The notes under the pieces are model-generated. The model saw only the letters and a program-made list of their open reading frames with translations, was not told where the DNA came from and did no database searches. DNA of 52,665 bases, taken from contig JALOLA010000008.1 in the NCBI GenBank assembly GCA_025456205.1, forward strand, positions 1 to 52,665, in the 5' to 3' direction. This DNA is from Acidobacteriota bacterium (GTDB taxonomy: Bacteria; Acidobacteriota; Aminicenantia; UBA2199). Positions 36,387 to 44,751 of the stretch are shown here, one piece after another (position 1 is the first letter of the stretch; every line of letters begins with the position of its first letter). The position numbers and the translations under genes are program-made.

Positions 36387-36860
36387 TTACAGCCGGAAAC
36401 CCAGCGAAGCTCCGATCAGCATAAAGTACTTTTCAAACAAGTGATCGAAGGATGTGATCACGTAGGCGGTCAGCTTGATGTTCCTGGAGAACAGCCCGGC
36501 GTTCAGCTTGAGCGAGAAATCATCGGCGACGAAGGTCTCGCCGCCGCCGATATAGATGCCCTTGACCAGGCCGCCGCCGACAAAGAAGTTGCTGGGCGTG
36601 AAGTTGAGGAGAACGCCCGGAAAGAGCAGGAAGTCCTTGAACTTGAAGCCGTTGCCGACCAGCGTCGCTTCGGGAGTGAGCATGAGGTACTGGCCCAGCT
36701 GCAGGTCGATCTCGGCCCCGGCGGTCCACAGCAGGGGATTGAACTTGAATTGATCGGTGTCCATGATGCCGAAGTTGATGCCGAAAGTGGTCTGCTTGTC
36801 AAAAGCGAATACGCCTGAAACAAGCAACAGTCCGCAGAATAGAATGATCGTTTTTTTCAT
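36387..36860 (-). CDS. Small secreted outer-membrane barrel-like protein
   Basis: A 157-residue protein with a signal peptide (IILFCGLLLVSGVFA). The amphipathic strands are FGINFGIMDTDQFKF, TAGAEIDLQLGQYLMLTPEA, FLLFPGVLLNFTP, FFVGGGLVKGIYIGGG and YFMLIGASLGFRL, with a terminal Leu/Phe pattern. It looks like an eight-stranded barrel; its function is unknown. AGGAGG precedes the ATG at 36860. It may be co-transcribed with the SH3b-barrel gene 88 bp downstream. Confidence 0.72.
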   Translation of the reverse strand: MKKTIILFCGLLLVSGVFAFDKQTTFGINFGIMDTDQFKFNPLLWTAGAEIDLQLGQYLMLTPEATLVGNGFKFKDFLLFPGVLLNFTPSNFFVGGGLVKGIYIGGGETFVADDFSLKLNAGLFSRNIKLTAYVITSFDHLFEKYFMLIGASLGFRL

Positions 36861-36882
36861 CCTTCCTCCTGAATTTGTGGCT

Positions 36883-36912
36883 AATATATATTATAAAAAG
36901 AATTAAAGTCAA
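36883..36912 (-). promoter_or_regulatory. Promoter of the small barrel gene at 36387
   Basis: On the minus strand TTGACT and TATATT are separated by 18 bp in the most AT-rich stretch of the window; AT-rich sequence fills most of the gap before the helicase gene's end. Confidence 0.6.
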
Positions 36913-36941
36913 TAAATATACACATTATTGCTGCGCGGCGC

Positions 36942-39302
36942 TCAATTGTCCAGCCGCTCCAGCAGCAGCTTCAGCAGGAAGCGGGCCGTGGCCTTGTGGT
37001 TGCCGCCGGCGCGGATGCCCGGGCTGACGCAGGAGGGGCAGCCGCCGGGGCAGGGGCAGTTCTCGATGATCTCCAGCGCCTTCTCGAGCAGCAGGCCGCC
37101 TTTTTCATAGAGGGTCTCGGAAAAGCCCACCCCGCCGGGGTACTTGTCGAAAATGAAGATGTTGGGCTCGAAGCGGTCGGCGAAAGCCGCGTCCACCGGG
37201 TTGCGCAGCATGGCCTTCAGCGCCCCGGGGTGCAGCGGGTCCTTGGTCAGGTTGTCCTCGATGGCCACGCCCACGTCGCGCGTGTCGCAGAGCAGGATGA
37301 CCGGGCTGATCTGCTTCATCAGGTAGGCGATGCCGGCCACGGCCTCGATCTTTTCCTCATTGGCGGAATCGAGGCCCTGCAGCACGTCGTTCTTCACCGT
37401 GAGCCAGAAGCCGGTGGTGTGCATCTCCTGCTGCGGCAGCTGCAGCTCGCCGGCACCGACGTTCTCCATGGTGAAGAACTTGAGCTTCTTGAAGCCCACC
37501 ACCTGGGAGAAGACGTGGACGTCGCCGTAGGAAAAGTTCAGGTTCTTCCGGCGCGTTTCATCGAATATGTCAAGCACCTTGATCTTGGTGTAGGTGATGG
37601 AGTCCGTGTAATAATCGGCATTGGAGCGGGTCAGGAAGGCCTTGCGGTTCTCATAGTCCAGCTCCTCGACGATGTATTGCTCCCCTTCCATGATGTAGAT
37701 GGCCTTGGGATGAAGCGTTTCCAGCGCGTCACTGAAGCCGACCTCGGCGATCACCCGCTCGCCCTCGGTGCGGTCGACCACCACGAAGTTGTCGGAAGTG
37801 ACGCGGTTCAGGCTGACGGCGTCGGCCGGATAGCCCTCTTCGGTCCAGAACCACTTGTCATCCTTGGCCAGCAGCACCTGATGCTCGGCCAGGTAGGAGA
37901 GGATCTCCTCCAGGTTCTCGGAGCCGAAGCGATCGCCCCGGGCGAACGGCAGTTCGAAGGCGGCGCACTTGACATGGTCGATGAGCACGGTGAGGTTGTC
38001 GGCGTTGATGCGGCCCATCTCCGGGCTCTGGCCGGTGAAGTACTCGGGATGGCTGACGATGTACTGGTCGATGGGCATCGAGGAGGCGACCAGCACGCCC
38101 AGGGAGCGGCTGCTGCGCCGGCCGGCGCGGCCGATGCGCTGCCAGGTCGAGGAGATCGAGCCCGGGTAGGAGGCCAGCACCACGGCATCCAGCGAGCCGA
38201 TGTCGATGCCCAGCTCCAGGGCATTGGTCGAGACCACGGCCTTGATCTTGCCGTCGCGCAGCCCCTTCTCGATCTCGCGCCGCAGCTTGGGCAGGTAGCC
38301 GCCGCGGTAGCCGCGCACCGTGTCGCGGTCCTGCACGGTTTTCTCGAAGTCGTTCTTCAGGTACTTGACCAGGATCTCGGTGATCAGCCGCGAGTTGGCG
38401 AACGTGATCACCTGCAGCCCGTGCTTGAGCAGGATGCCGGCGATCTCGCGGGTCATGGAGACGTAGGAGCGGCGGATGCCCAGCTGGCGGTTGACCACCG
38501 GCGGGTTGAAGAAGACCAGGAATTTCTCGCCGCGCGGGGCGCCGTTGCGGTCGACCAGGGCCACCTCCTCCTCGATCAGCCGGGAGGCCAGGTCGGCCGG
38601 ATTGGCGATGGTGGCCGAGCTCATGATGAACACCGGCCGGGTGCCGTAGAAGGCGCAGACCCGCTTCAGGCGGCGCATGACGTTGGCCACGTGCGAGCCG
38701 AATACGCCCGTATAATAGTGCAGCTCGTCGATGACCACGTATTTCAGGTTCTCGAACAGGCTGGCCCACTTGGTGTGGTGCGGCAGGATGCCGGAATGGA
38801 GCATGTAGGGGTTGGTGATCACGATCTGCGCCTGCTTGCGGATGGCCTGGCGCATGCTGGTCGGCGTGTCGCCGTCGTACGTGTACAGCCCGAGGCGGTC
38901 GCCGAGAGCCTTGTTCAGGTCGAACAGCTCGGCCAGCTGGTCCTGCGAGAGGGCCTTGGTCGGGAAGAGGTACAGCGACTTGGCCTGCGGGTCGCGCTGC
39001 AGGGCGTCGAGGGCGGCGGCGTTGTAGATCAGGGTCTTTCCCGAGGCGGTGGGCGTGGCCACCACCGTATGCCGGCCCTGCAGCACGTTCTCCAGGGCCT
39101 CGGCCTGGTGCGAAAAAAGGCGCTCGATGCCCCTTTTTTTATAGATGGCCGCGATCTCCGGCGCCAGGCGCCCGGGAAAGTCGACGAACTCGCCGCTGAA
39201 CGGATCGACCTTGATCAGGCGCAGCTCGGTCTCGACGTCGTTGCGCAACTGGAACAGGTCCTTGAGCGCCGCTTCCACCTGAATGTTTTTGTCACCGTCC
39301 AT
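36942..39302 (-). CDS. mrfA: DEAD/DEAH-box DNA helicase with DUF1998 cysteine domain (MrfA-like)
   Basis: A 786-residue superfamily 2 helicase of the MrfA/Hrq1 group, which in B. subtilis acts with MrfB in mitomycin-type DNA damage repair. Motifs: the Q-like element RLFSHQAEALENVLQG, Walker A ATPTASGKT, box II VIDELHYY, motif III MSSATIANP, GIDIGSLDAVV, and motif VI WQRIGRAGRRSS. The C-terminal domain has four cysteines in CPCPGGCPSC at about residue 745, the DUF1998 iron/zinc-type cluster. The ATG at 39302 is favoured because a -10 box lies 6 nt before it. No mrfB-like nuclease is seen nearby. Confidence 0.92.
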   Translation of the reverse strand: MDGDKNIQVEAALKDLFQLRNDVETELRLIKVDPFSGEFVDFPGRLAPEIAAIYKKRGIERLFSHQAEALENVLQGRHTVVATPTASGKTLIYNAAALDALQRDPQAKSLYLFPTKALSQDQLAELFDLNKALGDRLGLYTYDGDTPTSMRQAIRKQAQIVITNPYMLHSGILPHHTKWASLFENLKYVVIDELHYYTGVFGSHVANVMRRLKRVCAFYGTRPVFIMSSATIANPADLASRLIEEEVALVDRNGAPRGEKFLVFFNPPVVNRQLGIRRSYVSMTREIAGILLKHGLQVITFANSRLITEILVKYLKNDFEKTVQDRDTVRGYRGGYLPKLRREIEKGLRDGKIKAVVSTNALELGIDIGSLDAVVLASYPGSISSTWQRIGRAGRRSSRSLGVLVASSMPIDQYIVSHPEYFTGQSPEMGRINADNLTVLIDHVKCAAFELPFARGDRFGSENLEEILSYLAEHQVLLAKDDKWFWTEEGYPADAVSLNRVTSDNFVVVDRTEGERVIAEVGFSDALETLHPKAIYIMEGEQYIVEELDYENRKAFLTRSNADYYTDSITYTKIKVLDIFDETRRKNLNFSYGDVHVFSQVVGFKKLKFFTMENVGAGELQLPQQEMHTTGFWLTVKNDVLQGLDSANEEKIEAVAGIAYLMKQISPVILLCDTRDVGVAIEDNLTKDPLHPGALKAMLRNPVDAAFADRFEPNIFIFDKYPGGVGFSETLYEKGGLLLEKALEIIENCPCPGGCPSCVSPGIRAGGNHKATARFLLKLLLERLDN

Positions 39303-39308
39303 GGCGGG

Positions 39309-39337
39309 AAAATAGCACAAATGCCCGGATTAGTAAA
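39309..39337 (-). promoter_or_regulatory. Promoter of the mrfA-like gene, predicted leaderless transcript
   Basis: On the minus strand TTTACT and TATTTT are separated by 17 bp; the ATG follows after 6 nt (CCCGCC), with no Shine-Dalgarno. Confidence 0.6.
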
Positions 39338-39373
39338 CTTGGAACTGGGACCGACTACGTGACACGTGACGCG

Positions 39374-39748
39374 TCACGCAGGCTTCGCCTCGTCCTTCTT
39401 CACGCCCAGGATGTCGGCAATGGCCTTGTCGAACGCCTCGCGGCCCAGTGCGCCGCGGGCCATCTGCGGCTCGCCCTTCTGGGGAATGAACAGCAGGCTC
39501 GGTATGCTCTGGATGCCGAAGGCTCCGGCCAGTTCCTGCTCCTTGTCGGTGTCGATCTTGTAGACGTGCAGCTTGCCGTCGTATTCCTTGGAGATCTTCT
39601 CCAGGATGGGGGCGACCATCTTGCACGGCCCGCACCAGTCGGCGTAGAAATCGACGATGGCCGGCAGCTGGCCGCGGTATTTCCACTCCTTCTCGTTCTC
39701 GTAGTCGAATACCTTCTCAGCGAACGCTTTTTTGTCGAGTTTTTCCAT
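39374..39748 (-). CDS. trxA: Thioredoxin
   Basis: A 124-residue cytoplasmic thioredoxin with the redox motif WCGPCK at about residue 38 and the cis-proline in SIPSLLFI. An N-terminal extension of about 25 residues precedes the core, and the C-terminus is Lys/Glu-rich. AAGGAG lies before the ATG at 39748. The first 32 nt overlap the upstream arsR gene in a different frame, which ties the two together. The pair may form a redox- or metalloid-responsive unit. Confidence 0.94.
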   Translation of the reverse strand: MEKLDKKAFAEKVFDYENEKEWKYRGQLPAIVDFYADWCGPCKMVAPILEKISKEYDGKLHVYKIDTDKEQELAGAFGIQSIPSLLFIPQKGEPQMARGALGREAFDKAIADILGVKKDEAKPA

Positions 39749-40151
39749 GAGCAGCTCCTTGTTTTTGGTTTTTATTCTTAAAATCGATGAATTTCCTTAC
39801 CGTGTCCATGTCGCAGCTGGACGTGCCGTGCTGGAACTCCCGGCAGAACAACTCCAGGCTCTGGCGGTCCCGGGCGAAGCAGCCTTCCTGCGCCGGCAGG
39901 GCGGCCAGCACGGCGGCGGCCAGCGGCGGCAGCTTCGTTCTCAGGCGGTAGAAAACCTGCTTGCCGCTGCGGCGCGACTCGAGCAGCCCTTCGCGGTCGA
40001 GCAGCGCCAGGCTGCGCGAGACCAGCGGCTGGGAGATGCCCAGCACGGCCATGAGCTGGCAGACGAACAGCTCGCGCTGCCCGAGCAGCAGCAGCAGGCG
40101 CAGGCGGTTCTCGTCGGCCAGGGCCTTGAGGGTGCGCACGTCTTTTTCCAT
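39717..40151 (-). CDS. ArsR/SmtB-family transcriptional regulator
   Basis: A 144-residue winged-helix repressor: TLKALADENRLRLLLLLGQRELFVCQLMAVLGISQPLVSRSLALLD (in pieces) and the wing GKQVFYRL. The alpha3 segment reads ELFVCQL, keeping one cysteine where ArsR proteins have ELCVCDL. Four further cysteines lie in the extended tail (GCFARD, ELFCRE, SSCD), which may form the sensor site. The ATG at 40151 is 6 nt from a -10 box. The gene ends 32 nt inside trxA. An 18-bp palindrome in its promoter is the likely operator. Confidence 0.92.
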   Translation of the reverse strand: MEKDVRTLKALADENRLRLLLLLGQRELFVCQLMAVLGISQPLVSRSLALLDREGLLESRRSGKQVFYRLRTKLPPLAAAVLAALPAQEGCFARDRQSLELFCREFQHGTSSCDMDTVRKFIDFKNKNQKQGAAHGKTRQKSVR

Positions 40152-40157
40152 ATAATC

Positions 40158-40186
40158 ATATTAACATACAATTATATGTTTGTCAA
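40158..40186 (-). promoter_or_regulatory. Promoter of arsR-trxA, predicted leaderless transcript
   Basis: On the minus strand perfect TTGACA (40186-40181), 17 bp, TAATAT (40163-40158); the ATG follows after 6 nt. Confidence 0.78.
40163..40180. promoter_or_regulatory. Probable ArsR operator
   Basis: An 18-bp palindrome, AACATACAATTATATGTT, with one mismatched pair. It fills the spacer between the -35 and -10 boxes, so binding would block RNA polymerase directly. Confidence 0.75.
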
Positions 40187-40199
40187 CGGTCCCGGCTTT

Positions 40200-41087
40200 T
40201 TATTCGGCCCCCTCCGCTCCCAGCGCCTCCTGCCAGGCCGCGGGCAGGTAGCGCACGCGGACGGTGCGGCCGCCAAAGGGATGCGGGAAGGCATACTGGA
40301 AGCAGAGCAGCCAAAGCTCGCTCCCCGAGGCGGCCCCGCCGTAGCGCACGTCCCCCAGCAAGGGGGCCACCTGCTCCTGAAAATGGCGGCGGATCTGGTG
40401 CGTGCGCCCGCTCTGGGGAAAGACCAGGAAGAAAAAGCGCCCCTGCCGCTCGCGGCAGAAGCGCACGTAGGTCAGGGCCTCCTTGCTCCGCCCCAGCCAT
40501 TCCAGCGCCGAGCGGATGACATAGGATGGCTGCACCCCCGCGAAGGCGGAGGTGGCGGCGAGGTAGCGCTTGCGTACCCGGTGCTCCTGGAAGAGGCGGT
40601 TGAGGGCGATGTCGCTTTTCCTGTCCTTGGCGAAGAAGACCAGCCCCTGGGCCGGCAGGTCCAGACGGTTGACGGGGGCGGCCTTGTAGCGAACGGACCT
40701 GCCGTCATAGTATTTCTGCACTCCGTGCAGCAGGTTGTCGATGTCGCTGTAGGGGGTGGGCTGCACCGCCAGCCCGCCGCGCTTGTAAACGACCAGCAGG
40801 TGCTCGTCCTCGAACTTGATGTCCCCGGCGGCAAGCTCGTATTCACTGATCTGGAATTTCGGCCGGTCGACGCGCAGCAGCTGGCCGGCGATCTCCATGC
40901 CCCCGTCCCGCAGGCGCACCTTGCGCTCACTGTCCCAGACCGATCCCTGGCGCAGGAGCTGCTCCGCCTGCCCCGGGGTCGCCCGCAGATGCTTCTGCAG
41001 CACCGCGCCCAGCGCCAGCCGCTCTCCTTTTTTCAGGCGGATGAAGTAGCGGTCCATGTTGCGGTAAAAGGGAGCGGAGTCGGCCAT
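40200..41087 (-). CDS. RluA-family pseudouridine synthase
   Basis: A 295-residue RNA pseudouridine synthase. The N-terminal S4-like region (KKGERLALGAVLQKHL) is followed by the RluA catalytic block VNRLDLPAQGLVFFAKD with the catalytic Asp in RLD; the usual T-S-G after it is replaced by P-A-Q-G. Other blocks are HRVRKRYLAATS and PQSGRTHQIRRHFQ (usual GRTHQIR) with LGDVRYGG. The ATG at 41087 is chosen because it lies 6 nt after a -10 box and keeps the family length. The target uridine cannot be inferred. Confidence 0.9.
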   Translation of the reverse strand: MADSAPFYRNMDRYFIRLKKGERLALGAVLQKHLRATPGQAEQLLRQGSVWDSERKVRLRDGGMEIAGQLLRVDRPKFQISEYELAAGDIKFEDEHLLVVYKRGGLAVQPTPYSDIDNLLHGVQKYYDGRSVRYKAAPVNRLDLPAQGLVFFAKDRKSDIALNRLFQEHRVRKRYLAATSAFAGVQPSYVIRSALEWLGRSKEALTYVRFCRERQGRFFFLVFPQSGRTHQIRRHFQEQVAPLLGDVRYGGAASGSELWLLCFQYAFPHPFGGRTVRVRYLPAAWQEALGAEGAE

Positions 41088-41093
41088 GGCGGG

Positions 41094-41122
41094 ATTGTAG
41101 AACCTGGAGCCCAAACTGTCAA
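41094..41122 (-). promoter_or_regulatory. Promoter of the RluA-family gene, predicted leaderless transcript
   Basis: On the minus strand perfect TTGACA (41122-41117), exactly 17 bp, TACAAT (41099-41094); the ATG follows after 6 nt (CCCGCC), with no Shine-Dalgarno. Confidence 0.82.
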
Positions 41123-41140
41123 ACGATCCGATCAGTAATC

Positions 41141-41265
41141 GGTGTAGGGCGCAGGGCGTAAGGCGAAGGGAAGAATACGAGATCACTAATCCATCCTGGG
41201 GTTTGCATCCAGATCCGATTTTATGAATGCGGCCACCTTCCGCCTTACGCCTTCCACCTTGCGCC
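41141..41265. repeat. Paired inverted heptamer array A
   Basis: Left arm 41141-41170: GGTGTAG, GGCGCAG, GGCGTAA, GGCGAAG in strict 7-bp register. Right arm 41231-41265 is inverted and reads on the other strand GGCGCAA, GGTGGAA, GGCGTAA, GGCGGAA. An 11-bp exact inverted pair (41155-41165 with 41241-41251) lies within. The two arms flank a 60-bp centre and sit between the divergent rluA-like and acsA promoters. Confidence 0.8.
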
Positions 41266-41293
41266 GAGTCCGTCGCCCGGGCTGAGAACTCCC

Positions 41294-41322
41294 TTGACAA
41301 TCGGGCGCATATATTCTATAAA
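41294..41322 (+). promoter_or_regulatory. Promoter of acsA
   Basis: Perfect TTGACA (41294-41299), 17 bp, TATAAA (41317-41322), followed by a leader of about 45 nt with CTGGAGG. Confidence 0.8.
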
Positions 41323-41373
41323 ATCGTTTTGCCGGAAACGAGGATTCAACGCAAATCATCGCCTGGAGGGCCC

Positions 41374-42969
<1,596 letters not shown>

Positions 42970-43017
42970 GAGATAGAAGGAAAAGTTTAAAACCTGTCCC
43001 TATATTATAAGGATAGG

Positions 43018-43686
43018 CTAGTTCAACAGTTTCTCGATCCTTCTGGCCGCGGCAAAGAGGTCGGGCTCCACCCAGTCGGCGTCCGAGAAGTCCTGGCCAC
43101 GCGTGTAGTCGTTGGGCACGGCGATGACCGGGCAGCCGGCGGCCTTGCCGGCCAGGACGCCGTTGCGCGCGTCCTCGAGCACGATGCACTCCCCCGGCGG
43201 CAGTCCCAGGCGGCGGCAGGTCAGCAGATAGATCTCGGGATCGGGCTTGCCGCGCTCCAGCGCGTCCGCCGTCTGCAGCACGTCGAAATACGGTCGGATG
43301 CGCAGCGTATCGAGGGCGATGTCGAGGAACTCCTGCTGCGCCCCCGTGCCCACGGCCAGCTTCAGCCTGCCGCGGAAGGCATCCAGTATCTCGACAAGAC
43401 CGGGCATGGCGCCCAGGTCATGGCGCATCTTTTCCAGCATCAGGCGGTTGCGCCAGACAAAGAGCTCTTCGGGCGGCATGTCGATCTTCAGGATCTCGCG
43501 CAAGAGACGGAGCGATTCGATGGGCTTGCGCCCCATCAGCGGCCAGAGCTGCTCGTCGCGGATCTCCTTGCCGAAGTGGGCGGCCATCTCGCGCTCGGCG
43601 GCGAAGTAAAGGCGCTCGGAATCGATCATCAGCCCGTCCATGTCGAAGATCAGGGCGGACAGGCGCTGTCGTGATGGATGTTGCAT
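43018..43686 (-). CDS. HAD-superfamily phosphatase/phosphomutase (beta-PGM-like)
   Basis: A 222-residue HAD subclass IA protein. Motif I is IFDMDGLMIDSE; a helical cap follows, then AVGTGAQQ at motif II (usual S/T-x-S), KPDPEIYLLTCRRLG at motif III, and LEDARNGVLAGKAAGC at motif IV. It resembles beta-phosphoglucomutase and sugar-phosphate phosphatases; the substrate is not readable. The start at ATG 43686 lies 5 nt after a perfect TATAAT. It is convergent with acsA, 48 bp away. Confidence 0.88.
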   Translation of the reverse strand: MQHPSRQRLSALIFDMDGLMIDSERLYFAAEREMAAHFGKEIRDEQLWPLMGRKPIESLRLLREILKIDMPPEELFVWRNRLMLEKMRHDLGAMPGLVEILDAFRGRLKLAVGTGAQQEFLDIALDTLRIRPYFDVLQTADALERGKPDPEIYLLTCRRLGLPPGECIVLEDARNGVLAGKAAGCPVIAVPNDYTRGQDFSDADWVEPDLFAAARRIEKLLN

Positions 43687-43691
43687 TTGCC

Positions 43692-43697
43692 ATTATA
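43692..43697 (-). promoter_or_regulatory. -10 box of the HAD gene, predicted leaderless transcript
   Basis: A perfect TATAAT on the minus strand, 5 nt before the ATG. The -35 region is weak. Confidence 0.6.
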
Positions 43698-43741
43698 CAC
43701 TATTTTTTTTCGCGGTTAGTCATCTCCTTTGGACCGGGTGA

Positions 43742-43896
43742 GTGAAAGGTGAAATGTGAAACGTAAAGACAGGAATTCACTTTCGCTTCATTGATCCCCT
43801 CTTTGCATTTTTTTTCCTCTTGACTTTTCACTTGTTCATCTTCTGTTTTTCTCTTCTCACTTTTCACTTTTTACTTTTTCACTTTTCACTGTTTTC
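43742..43896. repeat. Paired inverted heptamer array B
   Basis: Left arm 43742-43769: GTGAAAG, GTGAAAT, GTGAAAC, GTAAAGA in 7-bp register. The right arm, clearest at 43854-43889, reads in inverse GTGAAAA, GTGAAAAA, GTAAAAA, GTGAAAA, GTGAGAA, with one 8-bp word. Looser copies lie in between. It fills the 260-bp gap between the divergent HAD and small-membrane-protein genes, and no gene is visible in that gap. Confidence 0.7.
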
Positions 43897-43911
43897 CCCT
43901 GCTCTTCACGA

Positions 43912-43940
43912 TTGACAAACTGCGTTCTTCCATGCACAAT
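43912..43940 (+). promoter_or_regulatory. Promoter of the small membrane protein gene, predicted leaderless transcript
   Basis: Perfect TTGACA (43912-43917), 17 bp, CACAAT (43935-43940); the ATG at 43947 follows after 6 nt. Confidence 0.7.
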
Positions 43941-43946
43941 CAAAAC

Positions 43947-44309
43947 ATGGGAAAACTGGACGCGTTCCTGCCCAAGCTGGCCGCCCTGGCGCGCTGGCTG
44001 GCGTTCACGGTCATCGTCGTCGTTTCCGCGCTCATCGCCTGGAAGATCGTCGGCATCTGGCAGGGCTCCCTGGGGCTGCTGCCCGGCGCCGATAACGCCA
44101 TCGTGGGCGTCGCTTCGCACTGGAACCCCTTCTACACCTACCTGCTGACCTGCATCCTCTGCGTCATGGGCGCCCTGCCCATGCTGCGCGACCGCCGCGA
44201 CCTCGGATTGCCCCGCCTGGCCGTCGAGCTGGCATATCTCACCCTCTCCCTCTACCTGCTCTATGCCATATCGCGGGTGGTCTTTGCTTCTGTCTCATCG
44301 GGAACGTGA
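43947..44309 (+). CDS. Small integral membrane protein of unknown function
   Basis: A 120-residue protein with three predicted membrane helices: WLAFTVIVVVSALIAWKIVG, YTYLLTCILCVMGALPML and VELAYLTLSLYLLYAISRVV. I recognise no family. An in-frame ATG exists 15 nt upstream (43932), but it lies between the -35 and -10 boxes, so 43947 is the likely start. It sits between two repeat arrays (B and C), and its stop codon touches array C. Confidence 0.65.
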   Translation: MGKLDAFLPKLAALARWLAFTVIVVVSALIAWKIVGIWQGSLGLLPGADNAIVGVASHWNPFYTYLLTCILCVMGALPMLRDRRDLGLPRLAVELAYLTLSLYLLYAISRVVFASVSSGT

Positions 44310-44422
44310 ACTTGGTGAACGGTAGACGGTTGACGGTACACGGCAAGAAAGAGGCACGATTTCTTGCTGATTGTTCGACTCCGTGCGTTTCCCGTCAACC
44401 GTAAACCGTACACCGTAAACCG
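44305..44422. repeat. Paired inverted heptamer array C
   Basis: Left arm 44314-44343: GGTGAAC, GGTAGAC, GGTTGAC, GGTACAC in strict 7-bp register, with one more word (CGTGAAC) before it. Right arm 44394-44422, inverted: GGTTTAC, GGTGTAC, GGTTTAC, GGTTGAC. The centre contains a second perfect inverted repeat, GCAAGAAA (44343-44350) with TTTCTTGC (44360-44367). It lies just upstream of the ACP promoter. Confidence 0.82.
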
Positions 44423-44434
44423 AGTTCTTGTCTA

Positions 44435-44463
44435 TTGACTTTATAGTCCTTTCCATGTAATAA
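44435..44463 (+). promoter_or_regulatory. Promoter of the ACP-oxoamine synthase operon
   Basis: TTGACT (44435-44440), 17 bp, TAATAA (44458-44463), then a short AT-rich leader with AAGGAG. Confidence 0.7.
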
Positions 44464-44492
44464 AAAATATTACAAAAACTAAGGAGAAAAAC

Positions 44493-44744
44493 ATGGCCGA
44501 ACTGAAAGACGCGATCCTCGATTACGTGAAAAAAGAGTATTTGGAAGAAGACGACGACCGCGAGATATCCTACGACACGCCGCTGATCTCGGGCGGCATC
44601 GTCGACTCCTTCTCCATGGTCTCGCTCAAGCGTTTCCTGGAGACCAAATACAGCATCCAGATCCCCGACGCCAAGGCCACCCCCGAGGCGTTCGACTCGG
44701 TGAACAACATCCTCAAGATGCTCGAGGAATTCAACGTCCGCTAG
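44493..44744 (+). CDS. Acyl carrier protein
   Basis: An 83-residue carrier protein. The phosphopantetheine-accepting serine lies in GGIVDSFSMVSL near residue 38 (family: D-S-L), at the start of helix 2; the rest is acidic and helical (DYVKKEYLEEDDDREI, LKMLEEFNVR). It differs enough from fatty-acid AcpP (no D-S-L-D-x-V-E) to be a specialised carrier. AAGGAG lies 7 nt before the ATG. The oxoamine synthase gene follows after 7 bp, so the two very likely work together. Confidence 0.9.
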   Translation: MAELKDAILDYVKKEYLEEDDDREISYDTPLISGGIVDSFSMVSLKRFLETKYSIQIPDAKATPEAFDSVNNILKMLEEFNVR

Positions 44745-44751
44745 GCGCACC

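Noticed and set aside
36996-39362. A 788-codon plus-strand frame opposite the mrfA-like gene
   Set aside because: It has no motif or plausible start context, and its composition (Val, Asp, Gly, Gln) is typical of antisense frames in GC-rich DNA. The helicase on the other strand has all SF2 motifs.
42970-43017. Possible terminator between acsA and the HAD gene (CCTAT...ATAGG)
   Set aside because: A 5-bp AT-rich stem with no T-run; too weak to call.
43742-44422. Possible CRISPR array in the repeat-rich gaps
   Set aside because: The units are 7 bp and degenerate with no spacers, and no cas gene is present. They are the heptamer arrays described above.
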